Assembly (NCBI GenBank): GCA_004553625.1
Contig: SFKX01000020.1
Location: 1 to 49,679 of the forward strand
Direction: 5' to 3'
Source of the DNA: Clostridiales bacterium
Lineage (GTDB): Bacteria > Bacillota_A > Clostridia > Oscillospirales > Oscillospiraceae
Length of the DNA stretch: 49,679 bases
Shown here: piece by piece, positions 9,492 through 17,409 of the stretch
How positions within the stretch are numbered: the stretch's first letter is position 1
Layout: the number at the start of each line of letters is the position of its first letter
The notes under the pieces: generated by a model
Databases searched by the model: none
What the model was told of the DNA's origin: nothing
The model's input: the letters and a program-made list of their open reading frames with translations, nothing else
Position numbers and translations under genes: made by a program

Positions 9492-9696
9492 GCTACTATG
9501 TCGTTTTGAAGGCTCTGCCTTCGAAACGAAAAGGACGAGAGCACGTCAAAAGCTGACCGCCTGCGGCGGCAGCTTCCTGTCTTGGCGTCGCGCTGCGCGC
9601 ACGGCCCATGGCCGCACACTTGCGCGACAGAAGTATTTTTTCCGAGGTACACGCCCTCGGAAAAAATGATCTCAATTTATTCGCGCAAGGCGCGAA
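9492..9696. repeat. Chain of five hairpins between rpmF and the radical SAM gene
   Basis: No coding signal was seen here. Five successive inverted repeats are packed in 205 bases: 9502-9528 (12 bp, one G-T wobble, 3-base loop), 9550-9575 (6+5 bp, one bulge), 9587 to about 9629 (7 bp outer GTCGCGC/GCGCGAC with inner GGCC/GGCC), 9636-9666 (12 bp perfect, TTTTTTCCGAGG) and 9680-9696 (TTCGCGC/GCGCGAA). This is much denser than a terminator needs and resembles a small non-autonomous intergenic element. Copy number elsewhere in the genome is unknown. Confidence 0.5.
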
Positions 9697-9717
9697 CTCT
9701 GCGAGGCCTGGTTTAGT

Positions 9718-11031
9718 ATGCTTAACACCATTACAAACATAGATAGAGACAGCCCGGCGCGGGGCAAGGTGAAGATCGGGGACGAGCTGCTCTCCATAAA
9801 CGGCCACGGAGTGGAGGATGTGCTCGACTACCGCTACTGGTCCTACGAGCCGAGGCTTAGCCTTGTGCTGCGCTCCGGCGAGACCGGCCGGGAGTACACG
9901 GTGAAAATAAGAAAGGACGCCGGCGAGGACCTCGGCCTGGACTTTGAGGAATACCTCATGGACAAGCCCTGGGGCTGCTCCAACCGCTGCCTGTTCTGCT
10001 TTATCGACCAGCTCCCCCGCGGTCTGCGCCGCACGCTCTACTTCAAGGACGACGACGCGCGCCTGAGCTTTCTGACGGGCAGCTATATAACGCTGACGAA
10101 CCTCTCCGAGCGGGAGATGGAGCGCATCTGCGCCCTCAAGATAAGCCCGATAAACGTCTCCGTCCACGCCACGGACCCGGAGCTGCGCGCAAAGCTCATG
10201 GGAAACCCGAAGGCCGCGGACATCATGGGTCCCCTTCGGAGGCTCACAGCCGCCGGCATCACCGTGGACTGCCAGATCGTCTGCTGCCCCGGCTATAATG
10301 ATAAGGAGCAGCTTTCCCGCTCCATGCGCGAGCTCTCGGAGCTCTACCCCGGCGTGAACAGCGTCTCCATCGTACCCGTCGGCCTCACGAAGCACCGGCA
10401 GGGCCTCGCGGAGCTCACGCCCTTCGATAAGGACAGCGCGTCGGAGACGATAGACCGGGTCGAAAAATACGCGGCCGAGTGCCTTGAGAAACACGGCAGC
10501 CGCATCTTCTGGTGCTCGGACGAGCTCTACCTCAAGGCCGGGCGCGAGGTGCCGGAGGACGAATACTACGAGGAATACAGCCAGCTGGAAAACGGCGTTG
10601 GCCTCATGCGCCTCCTGGAGACGGAGTTCATGGCTGCGCTGGACTTCGCGGAGCCGGACGAGGGCTCAGGCTCGGAGTTCACCATTGCCACGGGCGTCTC
10701 GGCAGCGCCGCTGCTGGAAAAACTTTTACAGACTGGACATAAAAAATGTGTTAAGATAAAAGGACGGGTCGTGCCGATAGTGAATGACTTTTTCGGCCAC
10801 ACGATAGACGTGGCCGGGCTCGTCACCGGGGGCGACCTCATCCGTCAGCTGAAGGGCCGGGAACTGGGCGAGCGGGTGCTCATCCCGCACACCATGCTCC
10901 GCCACGGCGAGGGCGTGTTCCTCGACGATGTTACGCTCGAGCAGGCGTCCGAGGCCCTGGGAGTACCCGTCGTCCCCATAGGCGGCTCGGGAGACGAGCT
11001 GCTGGCCGCCATGCTGGGGCAGGAGTTATAA
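9718..11031 (+). CDS. DUF512 radical SAM protein with N-terminal PDZ-like domain
   Basis: A 437-residue protein of unknown reaction, common in Clostridia next to der. Residues 1-65 form a PDZ-like segment (DSPARGKVKIGDELLSINGHGV). Next comes the radical SAM cluster motif CSNRCLFC, followed by the family-specific FIDQLPRGLRRTLYFKDDDARLSF and GSYITLTNLS. The Cys triad (C-x3-C-x2-C) binds a 4Fe-4S cluster that cleaves S-adenosylmethionine. The DUF512 domain fills the C-terminal half (VPIVNDFFGHTIDVAGLVTGGD). The ribosome site is weak (GCGAGG, ~13 bases away). It is followed after 18 bases by der, probably co-transcribed. Substrate unknown. Confidence 0.9.
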   Translation: MLNTITNIDRDSPARGKVKIGDELLSINGHGVEDVLDYRYWSYEPRLSLVLRSGETGREYTVKIRKDAGEDLGLDFEEYLMDKPWGCSNRCLFCFIDQLPRGLRRTLYFKDDDARLSFLTGSYITLTNLSEREMERICALKISPINVSVHATDPELRAKLMGNPKAADIMGPLRRLTAAGITVDCQIVCCPGYNDKEQLSRSMRELSELYPGVNSVSIVPVGLTKHRQGLAELTPFDKDSASETIDRVEKYAAECLEKHGSRIFWCSDELYLKAGREVPEDEYYEEYSQLENGVGLMRLLETEFMAALDFAEPDEGSGSEFTIATGVSAAPLLEKLLQTGHKKCVKIKGRVVPIVNDFFGHTIDVAGLVTGGDLIRQLKGRELGERVLIPHTMLRHGEGVFLDDVTLEQASEALGVPVVPIGGSGDELLAAMLGQEL

Positions 11032-11049
11032 GAAAGGGGGGCTTGCAGA

Positions 11050-12375
11050 ATGGCAAGACCGCTTGTTGCAATAGTGGGCAGGCCGAACGTCGGCAAGTCC
11101 ATGCTTTTCAACCGTCTCGCGGGGCGCAGGCTGTCCATAGTCGAGGACACGCCCGGCGTCACGCGCGACAGGCTCTACTCCGAGTGCGAGTGGAACGGCA
11201 GGAAGTTCGATATCGTGGACACCGGCGGCATCGAGCCGACGGCGGACAGCGAAATACTCCTGTTCATGCGCGAGCAGGCGCAGATCGCCATAGACTCCGC
11301 GGACGTCATAGTGTTCGTGACGGAGATAGCCACGGGCGTCACTGCGGCGGACAGGGACGTGGCCAATATGCTGCTGCGCTCGAAGAAGCCCGTCGTGCTC
11401 TGCGTGAACAAAATGGACTCCACAGGCCTGCCGGACCCGGGGATATACGAGTTCTACTCGCTCGGCCTGGGCGACCCCATCGCCCTCTCAGCGGTCCACG
11501 GCCACGGCACCGGCGACCTGCTGGATGAGTGCGTGGCCCACTTCCCTCCCCTGGACGAGGGCGAGGAGGAGGACGACAGGATAAAGGTCGCCGTCATAGG
11601 CAAGCCCAACGTAGGCAAATCATCGCTCATAAACCTCATCCTGGGCGAGAAGCGCGTCATAGTCTCGAACGTCGCAGGTACGACCCGGGACGCTGTGGAC
11701 ACCCCCTTTGAGAACAAATACGGCAAATATGTGTTCATAGACACCGCGGGCATCCGCCGCAAGTCCAAAGTGGACGACAAGATCGAAAAATTCTCCGTCA
11801 TGCGCGCGCAGCTGGCCATAGAGCGAGCGGACGTGTGCATCATCATGCTGGACGCGCGCGACGGCGTCACGGAGCAGGACACGAAGATAGCTGGCATGGC
11901 GCACGAGGCGGGCAAGGCCAGTATCATCGTCGTGAACAAGTGGGACCTTGTCGAGAAAGACGGCAAGACCATGGACAAGCTCCGCAAGGACGTCTACCGT
12001 GACCTCGCCTTCATGAGCTATGCGCCCGTGCTCTTCATATCGGCCTTGACGGGACAGCGGGCCGAGCGTATATTCGAACTGGTGAACTACGTGAACGAGC
12101 AGAGCTCCATGCGTATAACGACGGGTATGCTGAACAACGTCCTGGCGGACGCCCAGGCGCGTCAGCAGCCCCCCACGGATAAGGGCCGCAGGCTCAAGAT
12201 CTACTATATGACCCAAACGGGCGTCCGCCCGCCTAACTTCGTCATTTTCTGCAACAGCCGGGAACTCTTCCACTTCTCTTACCAGAGATACCTCGAGAAC
12301 CAGATCCGCGCCGTGTTCGGCCTCGAGGGGACGCCCATCCGCATCGTCATCCGTCAGAAGGGGGATAAGGAATGA
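11050..12375 (+). CDS. der: Ribosome-assembly GTPase Der (EngA)
   Basis: Essential double GTPase for 50S subunit maturation; 441 residues, the standard length. The first G domain has GRPNVGKSMLFNRL (P-loop), DTPGVTRDR, DTGGIEP and NKMD; the second has GKPNVGKSSLIN near residue 184, GTTRDAVDTPF, DTAGIRRKSKV and NKWD. The C-terminal KH-like domain follows (PPTDKGRRLKIYYMTQTGVRPP), then the typical VFGLEGTPIRIVIRQKGDKE ending. AAAGGGGGG precedes the ATG. The stop overlaps the plsY ATG (ATGA), so the two are coupled. Confidence 0.97.
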   Translation: MARPLVAIVGRPNVGKSMLFNRLAGRRLSIVEDTPGVTRDRLYSECEWNGRKFDIVDTGGIEPTADSEILLFMREQAQIAIDSADVIVFVTEIATGVTAADRDVANMLLRSKKPVVLCVNKMDSTGLPDPGIYEFYSLGLGDPIALSAVHGHGTGDLLDECVAHFPPLDEGEEEDDRIKVAVIGKPNVGKSSLINLILGEKRVIVSNVAGTTRDAVDTPFENKYGKYVFIDTAGIRRKSKVDDKIEKFSVMRAQLAIERADVCIIMLDARDGVTEQDTKIAGMAHEAGKASIIVVNKWDLVEKDGKTMDKLRKDVYRDLAFMSYAPVLFISALTGQRAERIFELVNYVNEQSSMRITTGMLNNVLADAQARQQPPTDKGRRLKIYYMTQTGVRPPNFVIFCNSRELFHFSYQRYLENQIRAVFGLEGTPIRIVIRQKGDKE

Positions 12376-13052
12376 TAATAACCGCCCTGCTCCTGGCAAT
12401 CGCTGTCATAGCCTATCTGCTGGGCAGCGTGAACGGGGCCATTATCGTCTCGCGCTTTCTCTTCCACAGCGACGTGCGCACGCTCGGCAGCGGCAACGCC
12501 GGGCTCACGAACTTCTATAGGAACTACGGCGCCAAGGGCATAGCCGGCGTCGTCGGAATAGACGTTGCAAAGGGCCTTTTGGGTGCCTTCATAGGCGGTC
12601 TGCTGCTCGGCCTCGCCACACGGGACCCGCTGCTCGTGGACGAATATGTCAGGATAGGCCGGCTCTTCGCAACCTTCTGTCTCGTGCTGGGGCATGTGTT
12701 CCCCATCTTCTACGGCCTGCGCGGCGGCAAGGGCATACTCGTCGGCGTTTCGGCCGTTTTCGTCGTGAACTCGGACGCCGGGCTCATCGCCCTCGTCGTG
12801 TTCGCGCTCGCCGTCGTGCTGACTCGTTACGTCTCGCTCGGCTCGGTACTCGGCGCCTGCAGCGTCCCCGTGACGCTGCTTGCCAACGGCTTTTCAGCCC
12901 TATGTCTCATCCTCACCCTGCTGACCCTGCTCATCATCATTATGAAGCATATGGGCAATATCTCAAGAATAATCAAAAAACGCGAGCCCCGCTTCGTTTT
13001 CAGGCGGGACCTAAGTCATAAATTGGACGAAGATAATTTTGACAGGAGATGA
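12372..13052 (+). CDS. plsY: Acyl-phosphate:glycerol-3-phosphate acyltransferase PlsY
   Basis: Membrane enzyme making lysophosphatidic acid from acyl-phosphate and glycerol-3-phosphate, the first committed phospholipid step with PlsX. The 226-residue sequence has several hydrophobic helices and the family motifs LLGSVNGAIIVSR, RTLGSGNAGLTNFYRNYG (G-S-G-N-x-G-x-T-N) and VFPIFYGLRGGKGILV. The start overlaps der by four bases. A der-plsY pairing is common in Firmicutes. A somewhat extended basic C-terminus (KKREPRFVFRRDLSHKLDEDNFDRR) trails the last helix. Confidence 0.95.
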   Translation: MIITALLLAIAVIAYLLGSVNGAIIVSRFLFHSDVRTLGSGNAGLTNFYRNYGAKGIAGVVGIDVAKGLLGAFIGGLLLGLATRDPLLVDEYVRIGRLFATFCLVLGHVFPIFYGLRGGKGILVGVSAVFVVNSDAGLIALVVFALAVVLTRYVSLGSVLGACSVPVTLLANGFSALCLILTLLTLLIIIMKHMGNISRIIKKREPRFVFRRDLSHKLDEDNFDRR

Positions 13053-13056
13053 TAAA

Positions 13057-13779
13057 ATGCTTGAACTCAAAAATGTCTCCTACAGCGCCGGAGAGGACGA
13101 AGGCGCCGTAAAAGATATATTGATGGACGTGAGCCTCAAGGTCTCCGAGCGCTTCGTGGCCATAACCGGCCCGAACGGAGGCGGCAAGTCCACCCTGGCC
13201 AAGCTGGTCGCGGGAATAATAAAGCCCACCTCCGGCCGCATCTACTTCGACGGTGAGGATGTCACAGACCTCGGCGTCACGGAAAGAGCAAAATTAGGCA
13301 TAAGCTACGCCTTCCAGCAGCCCGTGCGCTTCAAGGGCATCCGCGTGTTCGACCTCTTGCAGCTGGCCTCCGGCCGCAAGCTGACCGTGGGCGAGGCCTG
13401 CGAATACCTCAGCCGCGTGGGCATGTGCGCGAGGGATTATGTAAACCGCGAAGTCAACGCCAGCCTCTCCGGCGGCGAGCTGAAGCGGATCGAGATAGCA
13501 ACGATACTGGCCCGCGGGACGAAGCTCTCCCTCTTTGACGAGCCGGAGGCGGGCATAGACCTCTGGAGCTTCACAAACCTCATCGCGGTGTTCGAGAAGA
13601 TGTACGAGCAGATAAACGGCAGCATACTCATCATCTCGCACCAGGAACGGATATTGGAGATTGCAGACAAGATCGTCGTGATCGCGGCCGGCAGGATAAC
13701 GGCGGAGGGACCGAGGGAGGAGATACTCCCTGGCCTTATGAACCCGTCCGGGGCCTGCGGCAGGCTTGAGGCGATCTGA
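13057..13779 (+). CDS. sufC: SufC-like Fe-S assembly ATPase (minimal SUF/SMS system)
   Basis: A 240-residue ABC-type ATPase with Walker A GPNGGGKST, Q-loop YAFQQPVRFKGI, signature SLSGGELKRIEIA, Walker B LSLFDEPEAGIDLWSF and switch ISHQERIL. The FDEPEAGIDL stretch and absence of a permease identify SufC rather than a transporter ATPase. ATG 13057 follows AGGAGATGATAAA; a start 18 bases upstream has no spacing for that site. It ends 10 bases before a short SufB-like gene, forming the two-gene C-B arrangement described for clostridial and archaeal SUF-like minimal systems. The role is iron-sulfur cluster scaffold energetics in the cytoplasm. Confidence 0.88.
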   Translation: MLELKNVSYSAGEDEGAVKDILMDVSLKVSERFVAITGPNGGGKSTLAKLVAGIIKPTSGRIYFDGEDVTDLGVTERAKLGISYAFQQPVRFKGIRVFDLLQLASGRKLTVGEACEYLSRVGMCARDYVNREVNASLSGGELKRIEIATILARGTKLSLFDEPEAGIDLWSFTNLIAVFEKMYEQINGSILIISHQERILEIADKIVVIAAGRITAEGPREEILPGLMNPSGACGRLEAI

Positions 13780-13789
13780 GGAGGCAGAT

Positions 13790-14707
13790 ATGGACAAGAT
13801 ACAGCAGGCGCTGCTTGCGCAGATAGCGGACCTCCACGGCGTGCCGGAGGGCGCATACAACATCAGGTCGGATGGGGCGACGGCCGCCCGCGCCACGACG
13901 GCGAACATAGACATCGTCACAAAGACGGACAAGCAGGGCATAGACATATATATAAAGCCCGGCACGAAGAACGAGAGCATGCATATCCCGGTCATCATAG
14001 CGAAGGCCGGGCTGAAGGAGGTCGTGTATAACGACTTTTATATAGGCGAGGACTGCGACGTGACGATAGTCGCGGGCTGCGGCATCTCCAACTGCGGGGA
14101 TCAGGACAGCCAGCACGACGGCATACACAGCTTCCACGTGGGGAAGAACTCGAAGGTGAAGTACGTCGAGCGGCACTACGCCGAGGGCGACGGCCGCGGC
14201 GAGCGGATAATGAACCCGGTGACGATAATTGAGCTGGACGAGGACGCGTATATGGAGATGGACACGACTCAAATAAAGGGCGTGGACAGCACCAAGCGCC
14301 TGACTGAGGCGAAGCTGGGCGACGGCGCAACGCTCATCGTACACGAGAAGCTGATGACGCACGGCAGCCAGTACGCGGAGACTGAGTTCAAGGTGGAGCT
14401 GGACGGCGAGGGCTGCAGCACGGACGTAGTGAGCCGGAGCGTGGCGAGGGACGAGTCGAAGCAGCTCTTCATCTCCCGGATAAACGGCAACGGTAAGTGC
14501 AGCGGCCATTCGGAGTGCGACGCGATAATCATGGACGAGGCCTCGGTACGCGCTGTGCCGGAGATCACGGCGAACAGCGTGGAGGCGAGCCTCATCCACG
14601 AAGCCGCGATAGGCAAGATAGCGGGCGAGCAGCTCATAAAGCTGATGACGCTCGGCCTGACAGAAGAAGAGGCCGAAGAACAAATTGTTGCAGGATTTTT
14701 GAAATAA
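13790..14707 (+). CDS. Short SufB/SufD-family Fe-S scaffold protein
   Basis: A 305-residue member of the SufB/SufD beta-helix family, shorter than canonical SufB (about 465 residues). The core has alternating strands (VKYVERHYAEGDGRGERIMNP). Conserved C-terminal elements are CSGHSECDAIIMDEASVRA, VPEITANSVEASLIHEAAIGKI and LGLTEEEAEEQIVAGFLK, matching the SufB C-terminus with its Cys and the HEA-x-IG motif. ATG 13790 follows GAGGAGGCA. Paired with the SufC-like ATPase and without SufD, SufS or SufU nearby, it fits a minimal scaffold (SmsB-like). A tRNA promoter starts immediately after the stop. Confidence 0.87.
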   Translation: MDKIQQALLAQIADLHGVPEGAYNIRSDGATAARATTANIDIVTKTDKQGIDIYIKPGTKNESMHIPVIIAKAGLKEVVYNDFYIGEDCDVTIVAGCGISNCGDQDSQHDGIHSFHVGKNSKVKYVERHYAEGDGRGERIMNPVTIIELDEDAYMEMDTTQIKGVDSTKRLTEAKLGDGATLIVHEKLMTHGSQYAETEFKVELDGEGCSTDVVSRSVARDESKQLFISRINGNGKCSGHSECDAIIMDEASVRAVPEITANSVEASLIHEAAIGKIAGEQLIKLMTLGLTEEEAEEQIVAGFLK

Positions 14708-14711
14708 AGCC

Positions 14712-14740
14712 TTGACATTCCCGCTCGATTCTGCTAATAT
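14712..14740 (+). promoter_or_regulatory. Promoter of tRNA-Ala
   Basis: TTGACA (14712-14717), a 17-base spacer and TAATAT (14735-14740) precede the tRNA by 16 bases. Confidence 0.8.
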
Positions 14741-14756
14741 ACCTCTTGCACCGCAT

Positions 14757-14832
<76 letters not shown>

Positions 14833-14835
14833 GGT

Positions 14836-14873
14836 AAAAAGCCTTGAAACGAAAGTTTCAAGGCTTTTTCTTT
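14836..14873 (+). terminator. Intrinsic terminator after tRNA-Ala
   Basis: A perfect 15-bp stem with GAAA tetraloop (14836-14869; AAAAAGCC... paired with ...GGCTTTTT) is followed by more T residues. It isolates the tRNA from the ECF sigma gene. Confidence 0.9.
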
Positions 14874-14896
14874 ATCTTGCGAGTCTTACCATCAAA

Positions 14897-14924
14897 TGCA
14901 ACACTTCTCCCTGCCATTCGTTAT
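14897..14924 (+). promoter_or_regulatory. ECF-type promoter, probably autoregulated
   Basis: TGCAAC (14897-14902), 16 bases, then CGTTAT (14919-14924) resembles the ECF-sigma consensus (an AAC-containing -35 and CGT-containing -10 at 16-base spacing). It sits directly before an ECF sigma gene, so autoregulation is the natural reading (inference). It also overlaps the first possible ATG (14896), which argues for the downstream TTG start. Confidence 0.5.
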
Positions 14925-14946
14925 CCATGCAGAAGGGGGCGCGACC

Positions 14947-15402
14947 TTGTGGGAAGAACTTTATGAGGAACATTTCAGAGAGCTGGTCGCCTACGGCAGC
15001 CGCATGTGCGGAAACAGAGAGCTGGCTCAGGACCTCGCGCAGGAGACCTTCGTCAAGGCTCTGATGAACGGAGAGACCTTGGAGAGCCTTCCCCCGAACA
15101 AACGGAGAGCGTGGCTTTACCGAACGTTAAAAAACCTGTTCATCGACTTTTACCGCCGGTCGGTCCTGGAGGGTCAATATGCGCAGAACCTGCAGCCACA
15201 GTTTTTTGAGAGCTCCGGGCTGCAAAACGTCGAAAACGAGCTCTTCCTGCAGGCTGTAAGTCCCCAGGACCGCACGATATTTCTTCTCCGCTATTACGAA
15301 GGCTACACCGCCAAAGAGATATCCGAGATGCTGCATCTGCCCGCAGGCACTGTGCGTTCCAGGCTGTCCCGCTGCCGAAAGCACCTGAAAGGACTACTAT
15401 AG
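14947..15402 (+). CDS. ECF-family RNA polymerase sigma factor
   Basis: Alternative sigma factor, 151 residues. Sigma region 2 is at residues about 5-75 (ELYEEHFRELVAYGSRMCGN, DLAQETFVKAL and RAWLYRTLKNLFIDFYRR). Region 4 is at about 95-150 (RTIFLLRYYEGYTAKEISEMLHLPAGTVRSRLSRCRKHLKGLL), a helix-turn-helix for -35 recognition. I chose TTG 14947 because AGAAGGGGG (14931-14939) is correctly spaced and an ECF-type promoter covers the alternative ATG at 14896. No anti-sigma factor with a membrane helix is adjacent; the next gene, 19 bases on, is a soluble unknown that may play that role or be a target. Confidence 0.85.
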   Translation: MWEELYEEHFRELVAYGSRMCGNRELAQDLAQETFVKALMNGETLESLPPNKRRAWLYRTLKNLFIDFYRRSVLEGQYAQNLQPQFFESSGLQNVENELFLQAVSPQDRTIFLLRYYEGYTAKEISEMLHLPAGTVRSRLSRCRKHLKGLL

Positions 15403-15421
15403 TCAAATGGAGGGAAACGAA

Positions 15422-16576
15422 ATGGCAAAAAAACTGCTTATCAACTGCGCAAGCTGCGATGCGAGAAAGATCCGGGAGGACGACTACGCCCACTATGAGG
15501 CGATCAACATAAACACGGCCGCCCTCTTTACCAGCCCCGAGGCAAAGGCCGTGCTTAACCGGCTGCCCGTTTCCATCGACTGTGCAAATATTATAGAGCT
15601 CGAAGGGGACGTGGATCTCCGCACCGTCAACGGAAGGGGCGAGATAAGGAGCGAGGACGCGGTACCTGAGAGGAAATTCTACATGCTGGTAAACGGCGTG
15701 CTCAACATCGGTCCCGATACCCGCAAGCAGCTGGCTCAGTGCGTCGGCATGACCATAAACGGCGCGCTCAAATGCCCGGAGAGCGTCTATGCGTCCCTCA
15801 GCGGCGTGATGATTAACGGTTCCGTCGCCTGCTATCCCGACGGCGCCATCGTCCTCAAACGCAACGCGGTCATCGACGGGCTGTTTGCCCTCCGGGCGAA
15901 GAGCGCGCTCTACTGGGCCGAAAGGCGGATGATCATGGTGGATGCGGAGCTGGACGCGGAGGCCCTGAAAAGCAAGGGCGCCAGCTTCAGCGCCAAAGAG
16001 GTAATCATCGCCCGGTCCAAGGTGGAGGCGATGCTCGGGCTCATCGACGAGAGAGCGGAGCTCACCATAGTCCCCGACGGCACCGCCGTGGTGTTGGACG
16101 ACATCACGTTGGATGCGGCCGCCCTGCACCGCCACGGGAAGCGCCTGTACGTCATCGGAGACGTCACCGTCCCCGAAAACGCCTCCGCCCTCAACGAGCT
16201 CGAATACCTGAACATCCGCGGAGACGCCCGCGTGCCTGAGCAACACCGCGAAAAGTTCCTCGATAAGCTGGCCGACATCTCCGGCGAAGTGAAGCTTGCC
16301 AGACCCAAGGGGGCGTCTATAGTGGATAAGCCGATTGTCAAGGTCACAAAGTGGATGTTGGAACAGCAGCCCGCGGGCATAGAGGTCATCGACTGCGCCG
16401 TAGTGAAGATAGCCGACGACATCCCTAAGGAGCTGCTCGCAGAGCGCCTGCGCATAGAGAATTGCGGCGTTGTCAAGTGCGGCGAAGAGCTGGAGGACAC
16501 CATTGCCATGGTCTGCGAAAACGTGGGCCGGATAGGCGGCGAAGCGATTCCGTCATGGCCGGCCTCAAGGATATGA
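15422..16576 (+). CDS. Unknown beta-strand-rich protein co-transcribed with ECF sigma factor (probable 3' frameshift)
   Basis: A 384-residue soluble protein without signal peptide or membrane segment; I do not recognise the family. It begins MAKKLLINCASCDARKI, with a Cys-x2-Cys. It then alternates short strands and turns, with repeated phrases such as VNGVLNIG, INGALKCP and INGSVACYPDG, suggesting a beta-solenoid or bactofilin-like core, and later IEVIDCAVVKIADDIP and LRIENCGVVKCGEEL. ATG 15422 follows GGAGGG; an ATG five codons earlier lacks a site. The frame ends SWPASRI, but another frame continues from 16555 as MAGLKDMMETKFINAAEYIL to a stop at 16617, so one base may be missing near 16541-16550. 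Its position suggests a partner or regulator of the sigma factor. Confidence 0.7.
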   Translation: MAKKLLINCASCDARKIREDDYAHYEAININTAALFTSPEAKAVLNRLPVSIDCANIIELEGDVDLRTVNGRGEIRSEDAVPERKFYMLVNGVLNIGPDTRKQLAQCVGMTINGALKCPESVYASLSGVMINGSVACYPDGAIVLKRNAVIDGLFALRAKSALYWAERRMIMVDAELDAEALKSKGASFSAKEVIIARSKVEAMLGLIDERAELTIVPDGTAVVLDDITLDAAALHRHGKRLYVIGDVTVPENASALNELEYLNIRGDARVPEQHREKFLDKLADISGEVKLARPKGASIVDKPIVKVTKWMLEQQPAGIEVIDCAVVKIADDIPKELLAERLRIENCGVVKCGEELEDTIAMVCENVGRIGGEAIPSWPASRI

Positions 16577-16628
16577 TGGAGACCAAGTTCATCAACGCTG
16601 CGGAATACATCCTGTGAGTGAAAAACGA

Positions 16629-16663
16629 AGAGCAGCCGGAAAACGGCTGCTCTTTTCTTTTTT
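16629..16663 (+). terminator. Intrinsic terminator of the ECF sigma operon
   Basis: A perfect 10-bp stem (AGAGCAGCCG/CGGCTGCTCT) with a GAAAA loop is followed by a T-rich run. It lies just after the second-frame stop at 16617, which fits the longer, non-frameshifted version of the preceding gene. Confidence 0.85.
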
Positions 16664-16764
16664 CCTCGTTATCTCCGGCGATGGACCTCTCGAATTGGGT
16701 TTTTCCGCATAAATCCCGCCGCGGCGCTCAGACTAAACTTATCTTATCAAGGGGGCGAAATTTT

Positions 16765-17199
16765 ATGATCGAACAGGACACCATAAAACTTCTGAGGGAA
16801 TGCGACGCGGGGGTCAAGATGGGCGTGGCGTCGATCGACGACGTGCTCGGCCGCGTGCACAGCGAAAAGCTCAGGCAGCTTCTCATGGACTGCAAGGCCG
16901 AACATGAAAAGCTCAAGGGCGAGATAAACAGCCTGCTGTGTCAGTACCACGACGATGGCAAGGAGCCGAATCCGGTGGCCAAGGGCATGTCCTGGATGAA
17001 GGTCGGCGTCAAGATGGGCATGGACGACTCGGATAAGACCGTGTCGGACCTCATGACCGACGGCTGCAACATGGGCGTAAAGTCCCTCAACAAATACCTC
17101 AACGAGTACACCGCGGCGGACGAGGTCTCAAAGGACATCGCGAAGCGGCTCATCAACCTTGAGGAGAAACTCGCCATAGACATCCGTGAGTTTCTCTGA
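16765..17199 (+). CDS. Small all-helical protein, possibly DUF2383-like four-helix bundle
   Basis: A 144-residue, mostly helical cytoplasmic protein starting MIEQDTIKLLRECDAGVKMG. Helix-forming stretches run at residues about 3-20, 23-60, 72-105 and 110-144 (VSKDIAKRLINLEEKLAIDIREFL). The pattern resembles ferritin-like/DUF2383-type bundles found in Firmicutes, but no metal-binding E-x2-H motif is clear, so the assignment is loose. AAGGGGGCG precedes the ATG. It is flanked by strong terminators on both sides and must therefore be transcribed alone; no clear promoter was found in 16664-16750. Function unknown. Confidence 0.7.
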   Translation: MIEQDTIKLLRECDAGVKMGVASIDDVLGRVHSEKLRQLLMDCKAEHEKLKGEINSLLCQYHDDGKEPNPVAKGMSWMKVGVKMGMDDSDKTVSDLMTDGCNMGVKSLNKYLNEYTAADEVSKDIAKRLINLEEKLAIDIREFL

Positions 17200-17209
17200 T
17201 AAAAACGCA

Positions 17210-17253
17210 GAAAACTCTCCCGCCCCAGCGGCCGGGAGAGTTTTCATTTTTCG
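17210..17253 (+). terminator. Intrinsic terminator
   Basis: A perfect 13-bp stem (GAAAACTCTCCCG/CGGGAGAGTTTTC) is followed by ATTTTT. It separates the helical-protein gene from the reductase operon. Confidence 0.85.
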
Positions 17254-17276
17254 GCATGCACTCAACATGCACAACT

Positions 17277-17311
17277 CCGACAATTGTTTAAGAATTGTCG
17301 GAACATAATAC
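17277..17311 (+). promoter_or_regulatory. Operator palindrome overlapping the probable promoter of the reductase operon
   Basis: CCGACAATT (17277-17285) and AATTGTCGG (17293-17301) are exact complements separated by seven bases. They overlap a possible promoter, TTGTTT (17284-17289), 16 bases, TAATAC (17306-17311). The TGTCGG half-site also forms the palindrome in front of the TetR gene at 25337-25353, which suggests the same repressor controls both ends of the locus (inference). A repressor here would cover the -35 and spacer. The start codon is about 100 bases downstream. Confidence 0.5.
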
Positions 17312-17409
17312 ATTGTGATTTTATTGACGGTGTACAAAAATCATGACTTGCTCTAAGCTAAAAGCACCGATGATATACAAGTTACACAATTGTTGAGGAG
17401 GTTTTTGCC

